A DNA stretch of 22,926 nt from Ardenticatenaceae bacterium (lineage in GTDB: Bacteria; Chloroflexota; Anaerolineae; Promineifilales; Promineifilaceae). The DNA is taken from the NCBI GenBank assembly GCA_020634495.1, contig JACKBR010000067.1, positions 1 through 22,926 of the forward strand, written 5' to 3'. The notes beneath the pieces were generated by a model that saw only the letters and a program-made list of their open reading frames with translations, was not told the DNA's origin and did no database searches. The translations under genes and the position numbers were made by a program. Shown here piece after piece: positions 1 to 7,168 of this stretch (positions are counted from its first letter, which is position 1; each line of letters starts with the position of its first letter).

Positions 1-2003
1 CCGCTCTCGTCTACGTTGTAAAGAATGGATAGGGTGTGGGCCTTGAAGCCGCGTGCATTATCACCCTCACCCCAACCCTCTCCCTCAAGGGCGAGGGAGC
101 CGTTCCCTCCCCCTGTGAGGGGGAGGGCCAGGGTGGGGGTGGGGCTGCGATAGGCGTGTAATTTTCGCAGCCGGGCCAGCTCCTCATCCGTGAGGATGGG
201 ATGCGGCAGGCTAATCTGGCGGCAGCTGGCGGCCTGCGGATCGAGCAGGTTGCCTTCGCTGCCCAGCAGGGTTTCGGTGCTGGTGACCAGCTCTTCGCGG
301 ATGGCATCCAGCGGCGGGTTGGTGACCTGGGCAAAAAGCTGCTTGAAGTAGCTGTAAAGCGGCTGCGGCTTGTCAGACAGCACCGCCAGGGGCGTGTCGT
401 CGCCCATCGAGCCGAGCGCTTCTTTGCCGTCGCGGGCCATCGGGGCGATGATCATGCGTAAATCTTCGAAGGTGTAGCCAAACGCTTTTTGGTGCTGCAA
501 AACGGCGTCTTCGGTGTGCAGATGCACGGCCGTTTCTGATTGTTCCAGGTTCGCCACGGAGGGAATGTTGGCCAGCTTGATGCGGTTTTCGTCGAGCCAT
601 TCTTGATACGGCCGTTCCCCGGCGATCTGCTTCTTCAACTCCTCATCCCCCACAATGCGACCCAGGCTGGTATCCACCAGCAGCATCCGGCCCGGCTCCA
701 GCCGACCTTTGTAGGCCACGTTGGCCGGATCAATCTCCAGCACGCCCACTTCAGACGCCATCACCACCAGGCCATCTTTGGTAGTGATGTAGCGAGACGG
801 CCGTAGCCCGTTCCGGTCCAGCACCGCGCCCACCACCGTACCATCGCTAAAGCCAATGGCTGCCGGGCCGTCCCACGGCTCCATCAGGTGGCTGTGGTAT
901 TCGTAAAAGGCGCGCTTTTCTGGCGACATGTGGGCATGTTTGTCCCACGGTTCCGGGATCATCATCATGACGGCGTGGGGCAGCGAACGGCCAGACAGCA
1001 CCAGGAACTCCAGCGCATTGTCCAGCTGCCCGGTGTCGCTGCCGTCCTCGTCAATGATGGGCAGCACTTTGTCCAGCTCGTCGTCAAACAGGTGGTTGGC
1101 GAAGAGGGCCTCGCGGGCTTTGAACCAGTTCACATTGCCGCGAATGGTGTTGATTTCGCCGTTATGAATGACGGTGCGATACGGGTGCGCCCGCTTCCAG
1201 CTGGGGAAGGTGTTGGTGCTAAAGCGAGAATGAACCAGCGCCAGGGCGGTTTCCAGCGCCGGGTTGCTGAGGTCGGGATAATAATCGCGCAGCTGCTCAG
1301 AAAGAAGCATCCCTTTGTAGACGATGGTGCGCCCAGACAGGCTGGGAATATAAAAATTGTCGCTGCCCACCAGCGGGGTAATCTCTTTTTCGGCCCGGCG
1401 ACGAATGATGAATAGTTTGCGCTCCCAGGCGAGGAGATCGGTTTGGGTTAAATATTGCTTTTGAATAAATAGTTGGCGAATGAAAGGTTCCCCGGAAACG
1501 GCCGTATCCCCCAAATCTTTGTTGCAGGTCGGCACGGTGCGCCAGCCCAGCAGCGTTTGTCCCTCTTCGGCAATAATGCGGGCCATCGCCTGTTCGCATC
1601 GCTGTCGCAGCGCATCATTGTGCGGCAAAAACAGCACACCAACACCGTAATCACCCGGTTCTGGCAGTGAAAATCCGAGTTGTTGAACTTGTTCTTGTAA
1701 AAATTGATGGGGAAGCTGGAGCATGATGCCCGCGCCGTCGCCGGTGGTGGCTTCGGCACCTTTGGCACCACGATGGGTGAGGCGTTCTAACACAGTCAGG
1801 GCTTGCTGGATGATGGTGTGAGACGGCCGTCCTTGCACATCCACCACAAAACCCATGCCGCAGGCATCTCGTTCAAATTGGGGATCGTAGAGTCCTTGTT
1901 TGGGGGGAACGGCCGTGTGCTTTCGTCGTGTGTACTGGCGCTGCTCACCCTCCGATTGATCCGCAGAATCTGCGGTGTCTTGTTGAGCCCAAAAATGTGC
2001 CAT
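1..2003 (-). CDS. gltB: Glutamate synthase large subunit, N-terminal part (partial)
   Basis: Ferredoxin- or NADPH-dependent glutamate synthase alpha chain, which transfers the amide of glutamine to 2-oxoglutarate to give two glutamates. The frame is open from ATG at 2003 to the window edge (about 667 residues), so the C-terminal FMN/Fe-S half lies outside. A purine-rich ribosome site (GGAGA) sits just before the ATG. The N-terminal nucleophile of the class II amidotransferase domain is Cys48 in ERDACGMGFV, after a propeptide of about 47 residues, as the family requires. Other family motifs seen are THRGAKGAEATTGDGAGI, SRFSTNTFPSW, HNGEINTIRGN and DRNGLRPSRY. About 30 residues near 619-648 are encoded by a repeat and have no place in the family. 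The gene diverges from amtB across 743 bp and fits the nitrogen block. Identity is certain from motifs; the electron donor is not decided. Confidence 0.95.
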   Translation of the reverse strand, partial: MAHFWAQQDTADSADQSEGEQRQYTRRKHTAVPPKQGLYDPQFERDACGMGFVVDVQGRPSHTIIQQALTVLERLTHRGAKGAEATTGDGAGIMLQLPHQFLQEQVQQLGFSLPEPGDYGVGVLFLPHNDALRQRCEQAMARIIAEEGQTLLGWRTVPTCNKDLGDTAVSGEPFIRQLFIQKQYLTQTDLLAWERKLFIIRRRAEKEITPLVGSDNFYIPSLSGRTIVYKGMLLSEQLRDYYPDLSNPALETALALVHSRFSTNTFPSWKRAHPYRTVIHNGEINTIRGNVNWFKAREALFANHLFDDELDKVLPIIDEDGSDTGQLDNALEFLVLSGRSLPHAVMMMIPEPWDKHAHMSPEKRAFYEYHSHLMEPWDGPAAIGFSDGTVVGAVLDRNGLRPSRYITTKDGLVVMASEVGVLEIDPANVAYKGRLEPGRMLLVDTSLGRIVGDEELKKQIAGERPYQEWLDENRIKLANIPSVANLEQSETAVHLHTEDAVLQHQKAFGYTFEDLRMIIAPMARDGKEALGSMGDDTPLAVLSDKPQPLYSYFKQLFAQVTNPPLDAIREELVTSTETLLGSEGNLLDPQAASCRQISLPHPILTDEELARLRKLHAYRSPTPTLALPLTGGGNGSLALEGEGWGEGDNARGFKAHTLSILYNVDES
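62..146. repeat. GC-rich palindromic repeat inserted in frame in gltB
   Basis: Two imperfect inverted halves: CCTCACCCCAACCCTCTCCC with its AGGGCGAGGGAG partner, then CTCCCCCTGTGAGGGGGAG followed by a G-rich run. This type is normally an intergenic element in many genomes (from memory). Read on the gltB strand it is open and gives a low-complexity Pro/Thr/Leu/Gly/Glu peptide (TPTLALPLTGGGNG, then LALEGEGWGEG) between ELARLRKLH and GFKAHTLSILYN, which are adjacent in ordinary glutamate synthases. Confidence 0.8.
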
Positions 2004-2496
2004 CTCTCCTTCTCCTCACCTAAATATGTAGTTTGTAATGCGCAAAAATGACCGTTTCACACCTTCGGCGAATGGTTGGGAACGGCCGTTATCCTAAACG
2101 ACGACAAAAGCCGAAAGCCTTCTTCAAAGGGACTTCGGTTCGTTTAACTGATTTTTTTATGAGCCAGCCATTTGCGTACAAATTACCAGCGTCTCAAATA
2201 GTATCTAGCTGTCCTGCTTCGTTCACTGTGGGGAGAAATTTCCGGCCAGGTGATTCCCATCTTCCCTGTAAGAGCCAAAAAACCTATTGAAACAAGTTGG
2301 TCTCAAATTTGGCTTTTACTTGAGCCAATCACAAGAAACCTTGCTTATTATTTCAAACGCTTTTCTGTGATTTGCTCCGTAAATCGTTAGCCAGAAATTA
2401 GTTTTCAAAACGATCTGTTCCTACAACCATATCAGGATAGCAGAAACGTAATGAATATAAATCGTTAGGATTGCACAACAAATACCGGGTAATTTT

Positions 2497-2523
2497 TTGT
2501 GCGTTTTGTGACATTGCGCACAA
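2497..2523. promoter_or_regulatory. Inverted repeat upstream of amtB, possible operator
   Basis: Perfect 7-bp arms TTGTGCG and CGCACAA around a 13-bp centre, about 225 bp before the amtB start. It could be a DNA-binding site or an RNA hairpin. No regulator can be assigned. Confidence 0.35.
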
Positions 2524-2607
2524 ACTCACAATCTTCTAAACTTTTTCAGATTCAGTTTGGCTAAAGCACCGACCAGACGGGAATCAAAGAAAAATAAAAT
2601 ATCTTTA

Positions 2608-2653
2608 GGTCAAGACGCCTTTGTACACGCCAACGTGTATAGAGGCGTTTTTT
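2608..2653 (+). terminator. Leader terminator with overlapping small hairpin, upstream of amtB
   Basis: Arms ACGCCT (2615-2620) and AGGCGT (2643-2648) enclose TACACG/CGTGTA with loop CCAA and are followed by six T residues, so this is a textbook intrinsic terminator. It stops 93 bp before amtB, and no plus-strand gene precedes it, so it must act on the amtB transcript itself. A competing hairpin GGU-CAAGAC-GCC (2608-2619) uses the 5' terminator arm and would exclude the terminator if stabilised. The same core occurs before the glutamine synthetase genes at 4243-4254. Antitermination by the ANTAR regulator encoded downstream is an inference. Confidence 0.75.
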
Positions 2654-2746
2654 GCTTTTTGGAAGCTTCTTTTGGAAGAGGAACCTTCCCATAACTCGTT
2701 TGTCGTTTGTCATAAGGTGCACAGCAAAGAAAAAGGAGAGGAAATT

Positions 2747-4114
2747 ATGAAGTTCAATATCCGTTCTGTTCGTCGTGTGGTCAATATTATCGTAATTTTG
2801 GCCGTGTTCTTCATTGCCACCAAGCCAGCATTGGCACAAGATGGCGAACCTGTCGTGAGCGCAGTTGACACTGTATGGGTTTTAATCGCAGCCTTTTTGG
2901 TCTTCTTTATGCAGGCCGGTTTTGGCTTCCTGGAAGCAGGATTTGTCCGTTCTAAAAACGTTGTCAACATCATGGCCGAAAACCTGATGGACACCACCAT
3001 GACAACGGTTGGCTTCATCATTGCCGGTTTTGGCATCATGTTTGGCGCTGGCAACGCCTTCTTTGGCACTGAATGGTTTTTCCTCAGCAACTTGCCAGAC
3101 ATTTACCCCGGCCTCAGCATCCCCACGTTGGCCTTTTTCTTCTTCCAGTTTGCCTTTTGTGCGGCCGCTTCAACTATTGCCTCTGGCCTGATGGCGGAAC
3201 GCACCGACTTCAAAGCCGACCTGGCCTACAGCTTCATTGTGGGTCTCATTATCTACCCTGTTTTTGGGCACTGGGTATGGGGCGGCGGCTGGCTGGCAGA
3301 AATGGGCTACCTCGATTTTGCTGGCTCTTCTGTGGTGCATCTGGTTGGGGCCTATGTGGGTCTGGCTGGGACGATTGTTTTAGGCAAGCGAAAAGATAAA
3401 AAGTTTGGCCACACCATTCGCGGCCACAACATTTCGCTGGCGGCGCTGGGTACCTTTATCCTCTGGCTGGGCTGGTTTGGCTTTAATCCTGGCAGCCAGT
3501 TAGCTGCCGATCCGCTGCCAATTTCGCTCATTGTGGTAACCACAGACTTTGCCGCCACCACGGGAGCCATTGCTGCCATGTTCCTGGCCTACTTTTACAC
3601 CCGCAAATGGGATGTCAGCATGGCCTTTAATGGGGCGCTGGGTGGGTTGGTGGCCATTACGGCCCCCACTGCCTTTGTAACACCCCAGGCGGCGCTGGTC
3701 ATTGGCCTCATTGCTGGTGTCATTAGCTACTACGGCGTTGACCTGATGGACAAGCTAAAAATTGATGATCCTGTGGGCGCTTTCCCAGTGCATGGCCTGA
3801 ATGGTATCTTTGGCGTTTTGGCCATTGGCATTTGGGGTGTTGATGGTTTGGGCGTGCTGCACGGTGGTGGCTTCAGTCAATTGGGTATTCAGGCGCTTGG
3901 GTTGCTAGCCTGCACAGTATGGACGCTGCCCTTGTCTTTCTTGATGTTCTATGGCATTAAAGCGGTCATGGGGCTGCGTGTCTCCGACGAGATCGAAGAT
4001 GCGGGCATCGACCTGGCGTATCACGGCATTGGCTCGTACCCAGAATTTATCCCTGAAGGCAAGGAAATGACGCCTGTGTTCCTGAGTGAGGTTGTGCAGG
4101 GCACCGCAGATTAA
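2747..4114 (+). CDS. amtB: Ammonium transporter (Amt family)
   Basis: Inner-membrane ammonium channel, 455 residues from the ATG at 2747, which follows AAAAGGAGAGG. Residues 1-30 form a signal peptide (basic start, hydrophobic core, ALA before QDG). Eleven hydrophobic segments follow. Family marks: FMQAGFGFLEAGFVR near the start, the FGHWVWGGGWL vestibule region, the first pore histidine in DFAGSSVVHLVGA and the second in DDPVGAFPVHGLNGIFG. Length and topology are normal. The usual partner gene glnK (PII) does not follow; instead a terminator, a small membrane protein and type III glutamine synthetase come next. The leader terminator suggests control by attenuation. It has no ACGGCCGT copy, unlike most genes here. 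Confidence 0.96.
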   Translation: MKFNIRSVRRVVNIIVILAVFFIATKPALAQDGEPVVSAVDTVWVLIAAFLVFFMQAGFGFLEAGFVRSKNVVNIMAENLMDTTMTTVGFIIAGFGIMFGAGNAFFGTEWFFLSNLPDIYPGLSIPTLAFFFFQFAFCAAASTIASGLMAERTDFKADLAYSFIVGLIIYPVFGHWVWGGGWLAEMGYLDFAGSSVVHLVGAYVGLAGTIVLGKRKDKKFGHTIRGHNISLAALGTFILWLGWFGFNPGSQLAADPLPISLIVVTTDFAATTGAIAAMFLAYFYTRKWDVSMAFNGALGGLVAITAPTAFVTPQAALVIGLIAGVISYYGVDLMDKLKIDDPVGAFPVHGLNGIFGVLAIGIWGVDGLGVLHGGGFSQLGIQALGLLACTVWTLPLSFLMFYGIKAVMGLRVSDEIEDAGIDLAYHGIGSYPEFIPEGKEMTPVFLSEVVQGTAD

Positions 4115-4241
4115 GCGGAAAAGAAAAAAGGGGTTGGATAGTTTGCACAAATGGCAGACGGCCGTTTTGTAACAAAGTTACAGTTTGACGAAGCCCGTCC
4201 AGTTGTTTAGAATTACTAACCTAATCAAAAATATTTTGTAA

Positions 4242-4298
4242 TGGCCAGGACGCCACACAAAAATGCGGTTTGCATTTTGAGTGTGGCGTCTTTTTTTT
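4242..4298 (+). terminator. Terminator after amtB / in the glutamine synthetase leader, with overlapping hairpin
   Basis: Perfect 10-bp arms GACGCCACAC (4249-4258) and GTGTGGCGTC (4281-4290), an inner AAAATGC/GCATTTT stem, then eight T. The overlapping alternative hairpin TGGC-CAGGAC-GCCA (4242-4255) shares the six-nucleotide loop pattern CARGAC and the GACGCC terminator arm with the amtB leader. It could end the amtB transcript, act as attenuator for the downstream genes, or both. Confidence 0.8.
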
Positions 4299-4372
4299 AA
4301 TCTGACAGAGCAATTAAGCAAAGCAGAAAGTTCGTTAAAAACCGAAGAGCGGTAATTCTGTGGTTTGCTTAA

Positions 4373-4425
4373 GTAAAAGCGGGAGAAATGGCATCGTTTT
4401 ATTCAAAGGAGTTTCCCGCTTTTAC
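4373..4425. promoter_or_regulatory. 12-bp inverted repeat upstream of small membrane protein and glutamine synthetase
   Basis: GTAAAAGCGGGA (4373-4384) and TCCCGCTTTTAC (4414-4425) are perfect complements around a 29-bp loop, 118 bp before the small ORF. There is no T-run after it, so it is more likely an operator or leader structure than a terminator. Confidence 0.5.
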
Positions 4426-4543
4426 AAAATTATCAATTAGATACGAGGTCAATCATGCAACAGATTATTTAACAGACATCCCAGGAATACCCTGTCAAAA
4501 GTCTGATGAATCCCACAAATCGGACTTTTATTTTGGAGGCACA

Positions 4544-4735
4544 ATGTCAAATATCCCAGAATTTCTCACTTCCTTGGCTGCTCTCATCACTGCAATTGCT
4601 GCACTTATTGGTGCGGTAATTGCTGGGATAAAAATCCGAATCGAGTGGCTAAAATACATGAAAAAATTAGAAGAAAGGAAATCAAAAGCTGACGACAAAC
4701 AAGGTAAACAACTTGATAACCCCATGGTTAATTAA
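4544..4735 (+). CDS. Small single-pass membrane protein of unknown function
   Basis: 63 residues. The ATG at 4544 is preceded by a strong GGAGG at 4535-4539, which decides this start over a longer frame from 4388 that would begin inside an inverted repeat. Residues 8-30 are one hydrophobic helix rich in Ala, Ile and Leu (TSLAALITAIAALIGAVIAG); residues 31-60 are strongly charged (KLEERKSKADDKQGKQ), probably cytoplasmic. It ends 43 bp before the glutamine synthetase start with no terminator between, so the two are probably co-transcribed. I do not recognise a family. A role at the membrane in glutamine synthetase or AmtB regulation is conceivable from position only. Confidence 0.75.
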   Translation: MSNIPEFLTSLAALITAIAALIGAVIAGIKIRIEWLKYMKKLEERKSKADDKQGKQLDNPMVN

Positions 4736-4778
4736 ATGAACTGGAAATCGAACAATCAAGAAGACGAGGAGATTTAAA

Positions 4779-6950
4779 ATGAGTGGAAACAAAGCCCGAT
4801 TAGATGCTATTTCAGCAGTTATTAATTACAAGCCCCTGGCGGCACCATTAAATTTTGCCGAAACCCCTACTAAAGAATTATTTGCTTCGAACGTTTTCAG
4901 TACGGCCGTTATGAAGCAGCGCCTGCCCAAACCTGTTTACAAATCCATCATGGCCACCATCCAGGCAGGTGCCCCGCTAGACACCTCCACCGCTGATGTC
5001 GTAGCTGCGGCCATGAAAGATTGGGCCATCGAAAAAGGAGCCACCCATTACGCCCACGTTTTCTACCCGCTCACTGGCCTCACGGCCGAAAAGCACGACA
5101 GCTTCCTCTCCCCCAATGGAGATGGTTCCGCCATTGCTGAATTCAGCGGCGAGCAGCTCATTCAGGGCGAGCCAGATGGCTCCAGCTTCCCCACCGGTGG
5201 CATTCGTCCCACCTTTGAAGCCCGTGGTTACACCGCCTGGGATGTCACCAGCCCGGCCTACATTCTGGAAAATCCCAACGGCACAACCCTTTGCATCCCC
5301 ACGGCCTTTGTCTCCTGGACAGGCGAAGCGCTGGATAAAAAGACACCGCTGCTGCGCGCCATGAAAGTGCTAAACACCCAGGCGCAGCGCATCCTCAAGC
5401 TGTTCGGCGACGACGATGGCAGTCTGGTTTCCTCCACCGCAGGGCCAGAGCAGGAATATTTCCTCATCGACCGCAACTTTTACCTGGCCCGCCCCGACTT
5501 GATGACTGCTGGCCGAACCCTGTTTGGGGCAGCGCCAGCCAAAGGCCAGGAATTTGACGATCATTATTTTGGTGCCATTCCTGAGCGCGTGCTGGCCTGC
5601 ATGATGGAAACTGAGCGCGAGCTGTACAAACTTGGCGTTCCGGTTAAAACCCGCCACAACGAGGTAGCTCCTGGCCAATACGAAGTTGCCCCGGTCTATG
5701 AAAACGCCAACGTGGCCACCGACCATCAGCAGCTCATTATGATTATGCTGCGGCGCGTAGCTGAGAAGTACGGCATGGTTTGCATCACCCACGAGAAGCC
5801 ATTTGCTGGCGTGAATGGCTCCGGCAAGCACGTCAATTTTTCCTTTGGCAGCCCGTCGCTGGGCAACCTGCTTGAGCCAGGCGATACGCCACATGAAAAT
5901 GCCCGCTTCCTGGTCTACTGCGCGGCCGTCATTCGCGCCGTAGACAAATATGCGCCGCTGCTGCGCTCCGTCATTGCCCATGCCGGCAACGACCATCGCC
6001 TGGGAGCCAATGAAGCGCCACCAGCCATCATTTCCATCTTTTTGGGTGACCAGCTGACGGATGTTTTTGAGCAGATCAAAGCGGGTGGCGCTAAAAGTTC
6101 TAAAGCCAAGAGTACGCTCAACATCGGCGTGGATACGCTGCCGCCCCTGCCGTTGCACTCTGGCGACCGCAATCGAACCAGCCCATTTGCTTTCACGGGC
6201 AACAAATTTGAATTCCGCGCCGTGGGGTCAAACCAATCGATTGCCACGCCGCTGATGGTTTTGAATACAATCGTGGCTGAATCTATTGACTACATGGCCA
6301 CCCGGCTAGAAGCTGAGGCAGGCAATCTGGATGGAGCCATTCAGAAATTGCTGCAAGAGATTATGGTTGAACACGGCCGTATCATCTTCAATGGTGATGG
6401 CTATTCAGAAGCATGGCACAAAGAAGCAGAAGAAGAACGCGGCCTGGCCAACCTGCGCACCTCCGTAGACGCCATCCCCGAATTTGGCAGCGACGCCGCG
6501 AAAGCCCTGTTCAAAAAATACGGCGTCCTCTCGCCTCGTGAGGTAGAGAGCCGGGTGGAGGTGAAGCTGGAACAGTACGCTATGGCCGTTGCTGTTGAGG
6601 CCAAGCTCACCGCCAAAATTGCCAAAACAATGATCTTCCCTGCCGCCATCCGCTATCAAAGCGAACTGGCCACCACCTGCGCCAATCTCAAAGCTGTTGG
6701 CTACACGTTTGACACCAACACGCTGGATCGCGTGACGGAGCTCGTCCGCTGCCTGCAAGACAGCACGGCCGAACTTGATGTCGCTTTGGCCCATGATGAT
6801 GAATCTGTCCATGAGGAGGCAAAACACGCCCTCAAGAAACTCATTCCCGCCATGACCGCCGTGCGCCAATACGCCGACACGTTGGAAAACATTGTGGCCG
6901 ACGATTTATGGCCACTGCCTTCTTACCAGGAAATGCTATTCATCAAATAA
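4779..6950 (+). CDS. glnN: Glutamine synthetase, type III
   Basis: ATP-dependent synthesis of glutamine from glutamate and ammonia; cytoplasmic, dodecameric in characterised GSIII enzymes. 723 residues, the normal size for type III (types I and II are much shorter). Motifs: [10 protein letters not shown] (222-231), [12 protein letters not shown] (294-305), the ATP/glutamate region [14 protein letters not shown] (ending at 351), [13 protein letters not shown] and the catalytic stretch [18 protein letters not shown]. The C-terminal GSIII-specific helical region follows. Ribosome site GAGGAG lies before the ATG. There is no adenylylation-loop signature, as expected for this type, so control is likely transcriptional, fitting the leader terminator and the ANTAR system beside it. 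Two ACGGCCGT copies lie in the frame (4902, 6373). Confidence 0.96.
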   Translation: MSGNKARLDAISAVINYKPLAAPLNFAETPTKELFASNVFSTAVMKQRLPKPVYKSIMATIQAGAPLDTSTADVVAAAMKDWAIEKGATHYAHVFYPLTGLTAEKHDSFLSPNGDGSAIAEFSGEQLIQGEPDGSSFPTGGIRPTFEARGYTAWDVTSPAYILENPNGTTLCIPTAFVSWTGEALDKKTPLLRAMKVLNTQAQRILKLFGDDDGSLVSSTAGPEQEYFLIDRNFYLARPDLMTAGRTLFGAAPAKGQEFDDHYFGAIPERVLACMMETERELYKLGVPVKTRHNEVAPGQYEVAPVYENANVATDHQQLIMIMLRRVAEKYGMVCITHEKPFAGVNGSGKHVNFSFGSPSLGNLLEPGDTPHENARFLVYCAAVIRAVDKYAPLLRSVIAHAGNDHRLGANEAPPAIISIFLGDQLTDVFEQIKAGGAKSSKAKSTLNIGVDTLPPLPLHSGDRNRTSPFAFTGNKFEFRAVGSNQSIATPLMVLNTIVAESIDYMATRLEAEAGNLDGAIQKLLQEIMVEHGRIIFNGDGYSEAWHKEAEEERGLANLRTSVDAIPEFGSDAAKALFKKYGVLSPREVESRVEVKLEQYAMAVAVEAKLTAKIAKTMIFPAAIRYQSELATTCANLKAVGYTFDTNTLDRVTELVRCLQDSTAELDVALAHDDESVHEEAKHALKKLIPAMTAVRQYADTLENIVADDLWPLPSYQEMLFIK

Positions 6951-6968
6951 TCTGTGAAAAGTGAGAGA

Positions 6969-7010
6969 GTAAAAAGTGAAAAGTAGAAATACGCACTTTT
7001 CACTTTTTAC
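6969..7010 (+). terminator. 16-bp inverted repeat after glutamine synthetase, probable terminator
   Basis: GTAAAAAGTGAAAAGT (6969-6984) and ACTTTTCACTTTTTAC (6995-7010) are perfect complements with a 10-bp loop, followed by TTTTCACTTCC. The AAAAGTG / CACTTTT wording is one of the low-complexity intergenic repeat types of this window, so the terminator may have been built from a repeat. Confidence 0.6.
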
Positions 7011-7047
7011 TTTTCACTTCCTCATCCTCCCTGCCCACCTGTTAAGT

Positions 7048-7101
7048 GGAGAACAAAAAGTCCTTTAAAAACAATCGTTTTATTTGAGCTTTTTGTTCTC
7101 C
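7048..7101. promoter_or_regulatory. 13-bp inverted repeat upstream of sensor kinase
   Basis: GGAGAACAAAAAG (7048-7060) and CTTTTTGTTCTCC (7089-7101) match perfectly around a 28-bp loop. It lies between the glutamine synthetase terminator and the sensor kinase promoter region. It may be an operator or a second terminator-like hairpin; it lacks a following T-run. Confidence 0.5.
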
Positions 7102-7104
7102 TGA

Positions 7105-7157
7105 AAGTAAATCACAGATTGCGCTCAGGTTATTAAGCAACTTTTCGTGATTTACTT
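7105..7157. promoter_or_regulatory. 11-bp inverted repeat overlapping the sensor kinase promoter
   Basis: AAGTAAATCAC (7105-7115) and GTGATTTACTT (7147-7157) are perfect complements. The right arm abuts the -10 hexamer at 7157-7162, so a bound protein would cover the promoter. Candidate operator. Confidence 0.45.
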
Positions 7158-7162
7158 ATAAT
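7157..7162 (+). promoter_or_regulatory. -10 box of sensor kinase, apparently leaderless
   Basis: TATAAT with only six bases before the ATG at 7169 and no ribosome site, so transcription would start at or very near the start codon. No good -35 hexamer is visible. Confidence 0.45.
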
Positions 7163-7168
7163 CAGCCC

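Larger units (their letters stand above)
2004..2746. other. Divergent gltB/amtB intergenic and leader region
   Basis: 743 bp with no convincing gene. It holds one ACGGCCGT at 2082-2089 and a terminator-like hairpin for gltB-strand RNA near 2103-2140 (CCGAAG/CUUUCGG arms enclosing CCUU/AAGG, then CUUUUGU). It also holds an 11-bp direct repeat TAAATCGTTAG (2380-2390 and 2458-2468) and an inverted repeat TTGTGCG/CGCACAA (2497-2503 / 2517-2523). The amtB leader terminator lies at 2614-2653. Short open frames here lack ribosome sites and look like chance. Promoters are not clear enough to call. Confidence 0.6.
4115..4543. other. amtB to glutamine synthetase leader region
   Basis: 429 bp with no credible gene; an open frame beginning at 4388 is only an extension of the small gene starting at 4544. 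It contains ACGGCCGT (4158-4165), a small GACG/CGTC hairpin near 4188, the strong terminator at 4249-4298, and a 12-bp inverted repeat at 4373-4425. The AT-rich stretch AATCAAA before the terminator core also precedes the amtB terminator core. Confidence 0.6.

Noticed and set aside
201..1415. Plus-strand open frames across gltB
   Set aside because: Shadows of the open minus-strand gltB frame, which has clear family motifs.
2048..2290. Open frame in the gltB-amtB intergenic region
   Set aside because: No ribosome site, no recognisable protein, overlaps hairpins on the opposite strand.
2590..2653. Known glutamine riboswitch (glnA or downstream-peptide type)
   Set aside because: I cannot find the conserved core of those RNAs; the structure is a terminator with one small competing hairpin.
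4388..4543. Longer N-terminal version of the small membrane protein (115 residues)
   Set aside because: It begins inside an inverted repeat without a ribosome site; a strong GGAGG precedes the internal ATG at 4544.
5370..6158. 262-codon minus-strand frame inside glutamine synthetase
   Set aside because: Antisense shadow; composition is a translation of conserved GSIII codons.
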